Of a stretch of 39,613 nucleotides of DNA, positions 32,737-39,613 are shown piece after piece (the first letter of the stretch is position 1; the number at the start of each line of letters is the position of its first letter). The position numbers and the translations under genes are program-made. The DNA is from Oligoflexales bacterium (GTDB taxonomy: Bacteria; Bdellovibrionota_B; Oligoflexia; Oligoflexales; RGVZ01), in contig CANJQY010000005.1 in NCBI GenBank assembly GCA_947476525.1, positions 1-39,613 on the forward strand, in the 5' to 3' direction. The notes beneath the pieces are model-generated. The model did no database searches and was not told the origin of the DNA. It worked only from the letters and a program-made list of their open reading frames with translations.

Positions 32737-33707
32737 TGGATCCATTGAAATCAATAGAAAAGCCACTTCAGCAGAATTTTGGGGTGGATGGGCGCCCGGG
32801 CGGGAGGCCATTTCTCGGCGGGCACAAGGGGAGTGCTGCCATCACGTCCTTGTTGGCGCTGATTGTTATTGGTGCATTAGGATTTTATTGGTACAGCCGA
32901 AAAGAGCAACGGCGCCATTTATTTGAGAGAGAATCATCGGCGTTGGTAAGGAGCATACTGGAACGAATAGGAAACTACGAAGATGGGCTATGGGCGGGGG
33001 TGGCATTTATTCATGCGCGTGGCAATAAACTAGGGTCTGACGATTGGAAAAAATTTGCAACGGCCCAGGATCTTTTGGCCAAGTACCCTGGAATCAATGG
33101 TGTGTCTGTCGTTTTTAGTGTTAGGAAGCGAGAGATTGGAAAATTTGTCGCTGAGCAGCGGGTGACTCGGCCAGATTTTAACATTCACCCAGAGCATCTA
33201 ATCAACGAATATTTGCCAATCGTTTTTATCGTGCCACTAGCGGGTAACGAGAAGGCCGTCGGAATGGATTTAGCGTTTGAAGAGAAACGCTTGGCGAGTG
33301 CGGTGCAAGCTAGGAGTACTGGCCGTGCACAGATTACGGCGCCAATTGCGCTCGTGCAGGATATGGGGAAAACTCCTGGTTTTCTCTTCTATGCCCCTTA
33401 CTATGATGCGGGCGGCGAGGACGTGAAGTTGTGGACAAATGAAAAAAGGCAAGAGAATTTTCTTGGCATGATATCCATGCCAATCGTCATGAACAAATTT
33501 ATTCGCGGAATTCGTACCGAAGGACGCTCTCGTTACGTAAGCCTGAAAATTTACGATGGCGATGATTTGTTATACGACGAGCAGAATGCGAACAATATCA
33601 ATTTTGATCCTACGCCATTATTTTCACAGAAGGTCGAGGTCATGGTTACAGGTCGAAAATGGACCATTGACTTAAGGTCAACGAAAGCAGTTCGTGGCGA
33701 GAAATAA
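32736..33707 (+). CDS. Membrane-anchored stand-alone CHASE-domain protein
   Basis: A 323-residue protein with a cytoplasmic N-terminus, one transmembrane helix (about 33-55), and a periplasmic CHASE-like domain (about 65-300): 'AGVAFIHARG', 'KYPGINGVSVVFSVRKRE', 'VTRPDFNIHP', 'FIVPLAGNEKAVGMDL', 'GFLFYAPYY'. CHASE domains are extracellular sensors normally followed by a second transmembrane helix and a kinase or cyclase. Here the protein ends a few residues after the domain with no second helix and no output domain, and the stop is not near an obvious frameshift. ATG 32736 follows AAGGA at 32722-32726. It lies 90 bp after the hybrid kinase and is probably in the same operon, so it may act as an accessory sensor for that kinase (inference). 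Confidence 0.8.
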   Translation: MDPLKSIEKPLQQNFGVDGRPGGRPFLGGHKGSAAITSLLALIVIGALGFYWYSRKEQRRHLFERESSALVRSILERIGNYEDGLWAGVAFIHARGNKLGSDDWKKFATAQDLLAKYPGINGVSVVFSVRKREIGKFVAEQRVTRPDFNIHPEHLINEYLPIVFIVPLAGNEKAVGMDLAFEEKRLASAVQARSTGRAQITAPIALVQDMGKTPGFLFYAPYYDAGGEDVKLWTNEKRQENFLGMISMPIVMNKFIRGIRTEGRSRYVSLKIYDGDDLLYDEQNANNINFDPTPLFSQKVEVMVTGRKWTIDLRSTKAVRGEK

Positions 33708-33748
33708 TGACTCGAGGATGGATCGTCACATGGATGAGCTGAAGTGGG

Positions 33749-34966
33749 TTATTTTTTTACGCCTTTTCTTTCGGCCGAAGTGTGCGGTGCGCGTCGAATT
33801 TCGCTTTTCGCACCTCCAGGGCCTTTCGTAGGTGGGTCGAGTTTTTTCCCAGAGGCCCTTTTGACGGGTGGTTGGCTTGCGTTGACCTTCTCGTCCAGGA
33901 TCATGCCTCTTGCCGTGACTTGAAGGGGGGCCAGCGGGGTCTGCTTCGTAATGCCATCCTCGTCGCAAACTAAATAGTCAAAAAATCCCTTATAGCGCTC
34001 TTTGCCTTCGTCGCGTACCGGGCGTCCGACGACAATTCGTGCGGCGTCGGAGGTTAAGCCCACCTCTGGTGAACTAAAGGCAAACAATGAACCCGCATGT
34101 CGAGAACGCGTCATTTCAAGTTGTTCGTCAATCCACTTTGCCAGAGGTGGCTGATCCCATTCGCCTTCGCTGTAGCACCAGTCCTTGGGACGATCCAGCA
34201 TGGGGCAATGGTTGCTGTGTGGGCACGGGTAAAGGGCGACGTAGCCTGCGGCGCACAGGACGTCTCGTAGTTCCATGGTTGAGCGAGCCATTTGTTCTAG
34301 GGCAGGCTCCGCAATAAACACTAAACATTTTTCTTTGCGTTTAATATGATTACTCAATAAGGTGGTAAGCTTGCGGCGTGCCGTATTGTTTCGTGTCAAT
34401 TCATTCCAAACGTAACCAAACAAATAAATGTGAACGGTATCTTCACCTTCGCGGGTCGCAAATTGTTTGGGATCTAAGTCTTCTATGACACGGCGAGTGG
34501 TTTTTACTTTTAGGTCCATCTCCTCAGCGAGCATCGCGGCGGCCTCTAACAAGGGATTGCTGCCATCAATCATAAAGTATTCCGCGTCGTGGATGCCTAA
34601 CGCCAAGGTCATGGCACCCGTGCCACAACCAATATCGTAGACGCGAACTTTTTTGCCTTTTAGCAATTTTTTCCAACCATGCCGGGCATCGGACCTCTCA
34701 AAAAGGACAGAGGCACGTGCCATATTTGTTAAGTGAAAGCCAAGGAGGTAGGCGACAACCGATTCCTTGGTCGTTACCAGTTTTCTGGTTAGGTCGTCAC
34801 GGTGCTGAGTGTAAATTTCCCAAATTTCTAGGATGGTGGGCTTTACACCTTTGAAGATTGTCTTAAAAATAGCATCCGCGCGGCGCCCCGAACGAACGTA
34901 CCCTTTTGGGGTGCGCCCAAGTTTTAGAACCGTGGCCACGAAGGCGTAAAATGGATCAGATTTCAT
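33749..34966 (-). CDS. Rsm22/METTL17-family methyltransferase-like protein
   Basis: A 405-residue protein with a class I methyltransferase core ('VRVYDIGCGTGAMTLALG' binding S-adenosylmethionine, 'YFMIDGSNPLLEAA') and the Rsm22 cysteine region 'YPCPHSNHCPMLDRPKDWCYSEGEW', followed by another Cys in 'DYLVCDEDG'. In mitochondrial members (yeast Rsm22, human METTL17), which support small ribosomal subunit assembly, these cysteines bind an iron-sulfur cluster; the same is expected here but not shown. The C-terminal 60 residues are basic and probably disordered. ATG 34966 has only a weak ribosome-binding site. The gene is divergent from lipA, itself an Fe-S enzyme, and converges on the CHASE gene. 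Confidence 0.8.
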   Translation of the reverse strand: MKSDPFYAFVATVLKLGRTPKGYVRSGRRADAIFKTIFKGVKPTILEIWEIYTQHRDDLTRKLVTTKESVVAYLLGFHLTNMARASVLFERSDARHGWKKLLKGKKVRVYDIGCGTGAMTLALGIHDAEYFMIDGSNPLLEAAAMLAEEMDLKVKTTRRVIEDLDPKQFATREGEDTVHIYLFGYVWNELTRNNTARRKLTTLLSNHIKRKEKCLVFIAEPALEQMARSTMELRDVLCAAGYVALYPCPHSNHCPMLDRPKDWCYSEGEWDQPPLAKWIDEQLEMTRSRHAGSLFAFSSPEVGLTSDAARIVVGRPVRDEGKERYKGFFDYLVCDEDGITKQTPLAPLQVTARGMILDEKVNASQPPVKRASGKKLDPPTKGPGGAKSEIRRAPHTSAERKGVKK

Positions 34967-35012
34967 GACAGTATTCCAAACAAATAGGACGTATACGAGG
35001 TCGCCGCAGAAT

Positions 35013-35037
35013 GGTACAATGGTAGCTCAATTGTACC
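35013..35037. promoter_or_regulatory. Perfect inverted repeat in the rsm22-like/lipA divergent region
   Basis: GGTACAAT (35013-35020) and ATTGTACC (35030-35037) are perfect 8-bp inverted arms around a 9-bp centre, in the 101-bp gap between two divergent genes. This suggests an operator shared by both promoters, or a hairpin in the lipA leader. The regulator is unknown. Confidence 0.45.
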
Positions 35038-35067
35038 CGAATTTCATTTAAATACGAAAGATCGAGC

Positions 35068-36090
35068 ATGAATCCCGTCAATATTTCGTCAAGCAATTCT
35101 AAGGACAATTCTATCGACAAGTCTTCGGGCATACCAGCCGTCCCACAGGCAGCCGACAGTCCTGTTGAGCAAAGTCGTACACTGCATATTGGCAAGCCTG
35201 CATGGCTTAAAACGCCAATTCCTACCGGAGAGACCTATTTTAATATCAAACGGGACCTTCGCGAGAGGAAATTACACACGGTTTGCGAATCGGCGAAGTG
35301 CCCAAATATAGGGCAATGTTGGAATACCAATACGGCCACCTTTATGGTGCTTGGGGACGTCTGTACGAGGGGCTGCCGTTTTTGTAACGTCAAAACAGGC
35401 GATCCCAATGGTTGGCTCGACCATGATGAGCCTCGGCAAGTGGCGGAGAGTGCTGCGTTGATGAAGCTTAAGTACGTGGTGATTACCATGGTTGATCGTG
35501 ATGATTTGCCAGATGGTGGGGCCGCCCATGTAGGGTTGGTGGTTCGTGCGGTGAAAGAATTAAATCCCGGAATCATCATTGAGCTTCTTGCTGGAGATTT
35601 CAAGGGAAGTGACGAAGCACTCAAAACGATCTTGGCAGAAAAACCAGACGTCTATGCCCACAATATCGAGACCATTGAACGCCTTTCTCCGCGAGTGCGA
35701 GATGCTCGGGCCAATTATCGACAGTCGTTGAAATCTCTGAAGCGAGTGCGCGAGTTGGCGGAGTATCGAGTTTTCACGAAGAGTGCCATCATGCTAGGGC
35801 TAGGGGAGGAAGAGACTGAGGTTCAAAAAAGTCTCGGAGACCTTAGGGAAGCCGGCGTTGAATTTGTTAATATGGGCCAGTACATGCGTCCAACGAATAA
35901 ACATTTATCGATAAAACGTTTTGCTCACCCAGATGAATTTGAGCGTTTGGGCCAATTTGCGGAGTCCATTGGTTTTGTCGCGGTAGCGAGTGCGCCTTTG
36001 GTTCGTTCGTCTTTTAAAGCTAACGAGTATTACGCAAAAGCGCAGATTAAATTGGCGCAGATTCAATTGACGCAGCAAAAAACGTTCTAA
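35068..36090 (+). CDS. lipA: Lipoyl synthase
   Basis: A 340-residue radical-SAM enzyme that inserts two sulfur atoms into octanoyl groups on the lipoyl domains of 2-oxoacid dehydrogenases and the glycine cleavage system. Both cluster motifs are present: the auxiliary cluster 'CESAKCPNIGQC' and the radical-SAM CxxxCxxC 'CTRGCRFC'. The conserved C-terminal Arg-Ser-Ser is in 'LVRSSFKANEYY'. A 50-residue N-terminal extension rich in Ser, Asn and Asp precedes the core. The ATG at 35068 has a weak GAG ribosome-binding site. The octanoyltransferase gene lipB is not in this window. It is followed 34 bp later by the acyltransferase gene. Confidence 0.96.
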   Translation: MNPVNISSSNSKDNSIDKSSGIPAVPQAADSPVEQSRTLHIGKPAWLKTPIPTGETYFNIKRDLRERKLHTVCESAKCPNIGQCWNTNTATFMVLGDVCTRGCRFCNVKTGDPNGWLDHDEPRQVAESAALMKLKYVVITMVDRDDLPDGGAAHVGLVVRAVKELNPGIIIELLAGDFKGSDEALKTILAEKPDVYAHNIETIERLSPRVRDARANYRQSLKSLKRVRELAEYRVFTKSAIMLGLGEEETEVQKSLGDLREAGVEFVNMGQYMRPTNKHLSIKRFAHPDEFERLGQFAESIGFVAVASAPLVRSSFKANEYYAKAQIKLAQIQLTQQKTF

Positions 36091-36124
36091 ATCAAATGCC
36101 ACGGGGCCGCGGGGGTGGGTGTCA

Positions 36125-36964
36125 ATGAGATTTCTTGCCGTCATCGCGGCCATCCCTGCAAGCTGCCTCGGTTTTGTGGCATGCCTACTCTATGTCAGTT
36201 CCTATCCATTTGCGGGGCGTGAACGCCGACAGATTCAATTTAACGTGGCAAAGGTGTATGGGTTACCTACGCATTCAGAGTTTTCAAAAAATTTCGTGCG
36301 TCAAAATATTTTGACGCAACTATTGCTGATGCTCGAAACCATTAAAGGAATATTTTGGCCATCTGCCATTGAAATTTCAGGGGCGGATGAGGCAAAGAAA
36401 ATTCTAAATGCAGCGTGTGAGAACTCCGGCATCATTTTGATTTCAGCCCATGTTGGATCATGGGAGTTGCTTGGACGTGAGGTGTCAAAAGCGCTGGCAC
36501 GTCCTTTCTATGGACTTGCCAAACCAAGCCAATCAAAATGGCTCACTCAAATCCTCAATGAAATTCGCGAAAAAATGGGTGCAAAGGTCCTGTGGACGGA
36601 CTCGCCAAATCTTTTTCAAAACATGCAAAACGTAACTGATTCTCAGGGGGTTTTGGGCTTCATTATGGATCAACGTCCGAAAAATAGGAAAAGTGGTCAC
36701 CCTTGTGTGTTCCTGGGTGTTCCGGATAGCCACATAGCCCGTGGCCCCGTGTTTATGGCGGTGCAAAAAAATCTACCTGTATGTGGGATTTACCTCGCCC
36801 GAACTGGTCGATGTCAGTATCGTATATATGTTAGTGAAATTTTAAGTGCCGGGCATGGAGTTGTCGACCAATTGAAGGTCGCCCAGCTAATGGCTGACGA
36901 TATGTCCCGAATGATAAAGATGTTTCCAGAGCAGTGGTCGTGGAATTATCGACGGTGGAAATAG
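36125..36964 (+). CDS. Lipid A biosynthesis (LpxL/HtrB-like) acyltransferase
   Basis: A 279-residue inner-membrane acyltransferase of the LpxL/LpxM superfamily, which adds secondary acyl chains to lipid A precursors. It has an N-terminal hydrophobic segment (about 1-24), the catalytic HxxxxE motif in 'ISAHVGSWELLG', the later 'LGFIMDQRPKNRKSGHPCVFLG', and the ending 'PEQWSWNYRRWK' that mirrors the family 'PEQYLWxHRRFK'. ATG 36125 is chosen with GGGGG at 36111-36115; GTG 36119 is an alternative. It is somewhat shorter than the roughly 305 residues of E. coli LpxL, so it could also acylate another lipid. Confidence 0.85.
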   Translation: MRFLAVIAAIPASCLGFVACLLYVSSYPFAGRERRQIQFNVAKVYGLPTHSEFSKNFVRQNILTQLLLMLETIKGIFWPSAIEISGADEAKKILNAACENSGIILISAHVGSWELLGREVSKALARPFYGLAKPSQSKWLTQILNEIREKMGAKVLWTDSPNLFQNMQNVTDSQGVLGFIMDQRPKNRKSGHPCVFLGVPDSHIARGPVFMAVQKNLPVCGIYLARTGRCQYRIYVSEILSAGHGVVDQLKVAQLMADDMSRMIKMFPEQWSWNYRRWK

Positions 36965-36981
36965 GCCGTTTGCATAGCTTG

Positions 36982-37020
36982 TTTGGATAATTCGTCTGGA
37001 TAATTCGTCTGGATAATTCG
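36982..37020 (+). repeat. 13-bp tandem repeat, three units, before the RluA-type gene
   Basis: T(T/C)TGGATAATTCG is repeated at 36982-36994, 36995-37007 and 37008-37020, and a fourth partial copy runs into the GGAGAG ribosome-binding site of the next gene. It is intergenic, and its period is not a multiple of three. A change in copy number would alter the leader, not the protein. Confidence 0.95.
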
Positions 37021-37033
37021 TTTGGAGAGACCC

Positions 37034-37981
37034 TTGGGTAATATCACTAAAGTCATCAAAATACCGCAAGGCAGCCCTGAAATGCGCGCTGATTTATTAG
37101 TGCAACGCGAAACGAGTCTCTCGCGTTCGGTCATTCGTGGAATGTTTGATCACGACTGCGTGAGTATTGACGGGATGCTGTGCGATGATATCGGCTACCT
37201 AGTGCTCGCAGGGGCACACGTGGTTTTAAAGTATGATCCAAAAACGAGGTACAAGGAAAAGCCTCGGGCACATAAAAGCAGTATTTTTGATGTCATTTTT
37301 GAAGACGAACACCTGATAGTCGTGAACAAACAGGCTGGTTACCTGACCGTCCCGACCAATGCTCAGGAGACAAACACACTTGTTGATGCGGTCAAATCCT
37401 ACGTCAATCGGCGGCAACCACGCGGCCCCGACGTGGCGATTATTCATCGTTTAGACCGGGATACGTCAGGACTTCTTGTGTTTGCGAAGACCGCGAAAGT
37501 TGGCTTTCAGATCAAAGACCAGTTTGCAGATCGCAAGCCGGAGCGTGTATACGTGGCCATTGTTTCTGGGAAATTGAAGCAGTCTTCCGGAACGATGGAG
37601 AGTTTTTTGGCGACGGATAAAGACCTAAATCAACGCTCTGTGACTGAAGGGGAGGGTGGAAAGCTGGCGATCACTCATTACTCGGTCGTGCAGTCGTTTA
37701 GTGATGCCACTTTGGTTCGTGTCACGCTCGAAACTGGCCGTCGAAATCAAATTCGGGTTCATTTTGCCGAGCAGGGCCATCCTATCCTCGGCGACCAGCG
37801 GTATGAGGTAGAAACGGCAAGGCACCGTTCGTGGCCTCATCGCCGCCTGGCATTGCATGCAGAAGTTCTCGGTTTCAGGCATCCGGTAACTGAGAAAATG
37901 CTAAGATTTATGGTGCCGCCACCTTCCGAGTTTGAACGGTTTTGTTCCAAGTATAAATCTTTGACGGCTGACAAAAAATAG
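37034..37981 (+). CDS. RluA-family 23S rRNA pseudouridine synthase
   Basis: A 315-residue enzyme that isomerises uridine to pseudouridine in RNA. An N-terminal S4-like RNA-binding domain ('MRADLLVQRETSLSRSVIRGMF...VSIDG') precedes the synthase domain with 'DEHLIVVNKQAGYLTVPT', the catalytic motif 'IIHRLDRDTSGLLVFAKT' (Asp141), and 'TLETGRRNQIRVHFAEQGHPILGD'. The S4 domain favours RluC/RluD-type rRNA targets, but the exact uridine cannot be read. The start is TTG 37034 with GGAGAG at 37024-37029; TTG 37022 overlaps that site and is less likely. The leader contains a 13-bp tandem repeat. Confidence 0.88.
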   Translation: MGNITKVIKIPQGSPEMRADLLVQRETSLSRSVIRGMFDHDCVSIDGMLCDDIGYLVLAGAHVVLKYDPKTRYKEKPRAHKSSIFDVIFEDEHLIVVNKQAGYLTVPTNAQETNTLVDAVKSYVNRRQPRGPDVAIIHRLDRDTSGLLVFAKTAKVGFQIKDQFADRKPERVYVAIVSGKLKQSSGTMESFLATDKDLNQRSVTEGEGGKLAITHYSVVQSFSDATLVRVTLETGRRNQIRVHFAEQGHPILGDQRYEVETARHRSWPHRRLALHAEVLGFRHPVTEKMLRFMVPPPSEFERFCSKYKSLTADKK

Positions 37982-38069
37982 GGAGTATTCTGGGGCACTG
38001 CTTGGATAAATATTAATTTCGAGGTTTGGTATTTCTACGTCTATTTTAAGCATTGGTTTTGCTGTTGGT

Positions 38070-39467
38070 GTGGTCTATTTACTTGGACTGGCCAGTTTGC
38101 CTACGGCGATTATCCGCAGTCGCACCCCACAGGGTGCTACTGCGTGGTGCATTGGACTGATTTCGTTTCCGATGCTGGCACTTCCACTTTTTTTAATCTT
38201 CGGTCGCAGTAAATTCTACGGTTATGTAGAGGCCCACAGACTTGCGGCCAATGAGATCAGTAATGAGCTTGTCCAACTTCGGGAAACGGTCATCAGTCAT
38301 TCTGCGGACGTTCCTCCGGGTTTAGAGTCGTTGTTTGGGATTGTGGCGTCTTTGATGAAATCGCCATTTACTCGGGGTAACAAGGTGGAGTTGCTGATCG
38401 ACGGCGTGGCTACCTACAAGAGCATGCTTGAGAGTATAGCTGGCGCCTCGAAATATATTTTGATTCAATTCTATATTTTTCGCGATGACGAAATCGGTAA
38501 CAAATTCGCGGACGCATTGATAGCCCAGGTCAAGCGGGGTGTCGCCGTGTATTTTCTTTATGATAACATCGGGTCGTCGAAGTTGAGTAAAAAATTTGTG
38601 AAAAGATTATCCACGAATGGTGTGAATATTTTTGCATTCAAAACATCTAAGCATAAAAGTAGGCTCCAAATTAACTTTCGAAATCACCGGAAGTTGGTGG
38701 TGGTTGACGGCAAGAGTGCGCATATAGGTGGATTAAATATCGGGGATGATTATCTCGGAAAGTACAAGAAAATTGGTGCATGGCGTGATACACATGTGAA
38801 GATATCCGGCGTTGCGGTATTGGAAGCGCAATTGAACTTTATCATAGATTGGTATTGGGAGGCGGAAAAGGTGCCCGCCCTTGATTGGACGCCTGAATTT
38901 TTTAATGGAACGGCTAGTGTTGCGGTTGTGAATACTGGACCTGCGGATGAGACGAGTTTTGCAGGTATTATTCACTTAGATGCGTTTAATAATGCCAAAA
39001 AACGCATTTGGATTGCCAATCCATATTTTATTCCAGATGAGCCTGTGGAGCGGGCACTTCAACTCGCAGTTCTTCGCGGTGTTGACGTTAGGTGCTTGAT
39101 CCCAGGGCGCAACGACAATAAAGTCATTCACATGGCATCCAAAATTTACATGGACCGTTTGGTGCGGGCGGGTGCAAAATTCTATAATTACGGCGGTAGG
39201 AAACGCGTGTTTACCCATTCGAAAACTTTTCTCGTGGATGATTTGTTGTCGTCTGTGGGGACGACAAACCTAGATAATCGTTCATTGCATATTAATTTTG
39301 AGGCGCAGGCCTTGATCGTAGATAAGGATTTTGCTCAGCAGATGGAGGCAATGTTTTTGAACGATTTTTCAATTTCGACGGAAGTGCCAGTTAATTTTTT
39401 TCGCCGGCGATCTTATTGGTATCGCTTGACCGCCAAGGCTCTTAACCTATCTTCGCCCATGCTTTAG
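38070..39467 (+). CDS. cls: Cardiolipin synthase (phospholipase D superfamily)
   Basis: A membrane enzyme of at least 465 residues that joins two phosphatidylglycerol molecules into cardiolipin. Two HKD motifs are present: 'NHRKLVVVDGKSAHIGGLNIGDDY' (His206 from GTG 38070) and 'THSKTFLVDDLLSSVGTTNLDNRS'. The N-terminus shows the Cls hairpin of two hydrophobic segments joined by 'SRTPQGATAW'. The first standard start, GTG 38070, has no ribosome-binding site and cuts the first membrane segment short. The same frame is open upstream to 38010, and GAGG at 38021-38024 lies six bases before an ATT at 38031, which would restore the segment. The true start is thus uncertain. Function is firm. Confidence 0.92.
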   Translation: MVYLLGLASLPTAIIRSRTPQGATAWCIGLISFPMLALPLFLIFGRSKFYGYVEAHRLAANEISNELVQLRETVISHSADVPPGLESLFGIVASLMKSPFTRGNKVELLIDGVATYKSMLESIAGASKYILIQFYIFRDDEIGNKFADALIAQVKRGVAVYFLYDNIGSSKLSKKFVKRLSTNGVNIFAFKTSKHKSRLQINFRNHRKLVVVDGKSAHIGGLNIGDDYLGKYKKIGAWRDTHVKISGVAVLEAQLNFIIDWYWEAEKVPALDWTPEFFNGTASVAVVNTGPADETSFAGIIHLDAFNNAKKRIWIANPYFIPDEPVERALQLAVLRGVDVRCLIPGRNDNKVIHMASKIYMDRLVRAGAKFYNYGGRKRVFTHSKTFLVDDLLSSVGTTNLDNRSLHINFEAQALIVDKDFAQQMEAMFLNDFSISTEVPVNFFRRRSYWYRLTAKALNLSSPML

Positions 39468-39519
39468 GAGTGTGGGGAGGTTGAGGCAAGCTCATGATTT
39501 GATATGAAAGCGAGATTTT

Positions 39520-39613
39520 ATGATGAAGATGAAAGAGCGTAAAATATTGTGGTTGACCGTCATGGAGCTGTTGGAAATGATCACGGCAGCGGTGGCGATG
39601 GTATTTACGGATG
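39520..39613 (+). CDS. Start of an unidentified gene, cut by the window end
   Basis: An open frame begins at ATG 39520 (or 39523) with GCGAG upstream and runs off the window. The visible 31 residues start with a basic stretch (MMKMKERK) followed by a hydrophobic, Met-rich helix, as in a membrane or exported protein. Nothing more can be said. Confidence 0.4.
   Translation, partial: MMKMKERKILWLTVMELLEMITAAVAMVFTD

Noticed and set aside
35005-35037. tRNA-like string (GGTAGCTCAATTG) before lipA
   Set aside because: It resembles a D-arm only. No acceptor stem, anticodon arm or T-loop follows, and the bases are better explained by the inverted repeat.

Overview
The window looks like a chromosomal stretch of a Gram-negative bacterium of moderate G+C content, most likely from the Bdellovibrionota (Bdellovibrio/Oligoflexus-like, formerly grouped with deltaproteobacteria). 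The outer membrane is implied by a lipid A-type acyltransferase and by lipoproteins. The lineage is an inference from gene content: an efp-accB-accC cluster, a complete Bat operon with a BatB-TPR fusion, an Rsm22-like protein and many lineage-restricted membrane proteins. No rRNA, tRNA, CRISPR array, transposase or integrase was found.

Layout. 1-8.5 kb holds metabolic and envelope genes: an unknown membrane-anchored protein, serA, a UPF0178 protein, an acyl-CoA ligase (fadD-like), a DedA/TVP38-hydrolase fusion (minus strand), a secreted NlpC/P60-like hydrolase with a cysteine cluster, and a lone Hpt phosphotransfer protein. 8.5-11.1 kb is the efp-accB-accC operon behind a leader rich in inverted and direct repeats. 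11.2-20.7 kb is an unknown gene followed by a seven-gene Bat-type operon: moxR, DUF58, a small membrane protein, batA, batB fused to TPRs, batD and batE.

20.7-25.1 kb is the accessory part. A gene for a 1071-residue surface protein, more G+C-rich than its neighbours, sits between two near-identical copies of the last 67 bp of batE (20616-20682 and 24370-24436). The left copy is followed by what looks like a scar of a lipoprotein gene. The right copy is followed by an intact lipoprotein gene whose last codons are read antisense through the duplicated batE tail. This is the clearest evidence of rearrangement or gene gain in the window.

25.3-28.7 kb carries darP (yjgA), nadE and pyrE. 29.3-33.7 kb is a compact sensory cluster: an NMT1/SsuA-type periplasmic binding protein, a hybrid histidine kinase, a possible 33-residue transmembrane microprotein, and a CHASE-domain protein that ends without any kinase or cyclase. 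This is the best candidate for an undescribed signalling module. 33.7-39.6 kb holds an Rsm22/METTL17-like protein, lipA, a lipid A-type acyltransferase, an RluA-family pseudouridine synthase, a cardiolipin synthase and the beginning of one more ORF.

Across the window, exact or near-exact 15-bp (five-codon) tandem duplications recur, three of them in N-terminal or membrane-segment coding sequence. Start codons were adjusted from the longest ORFs where a Shine-Dalgarno sequence made another start more likely. All functional statements are from sequence reading only; no database search was run.
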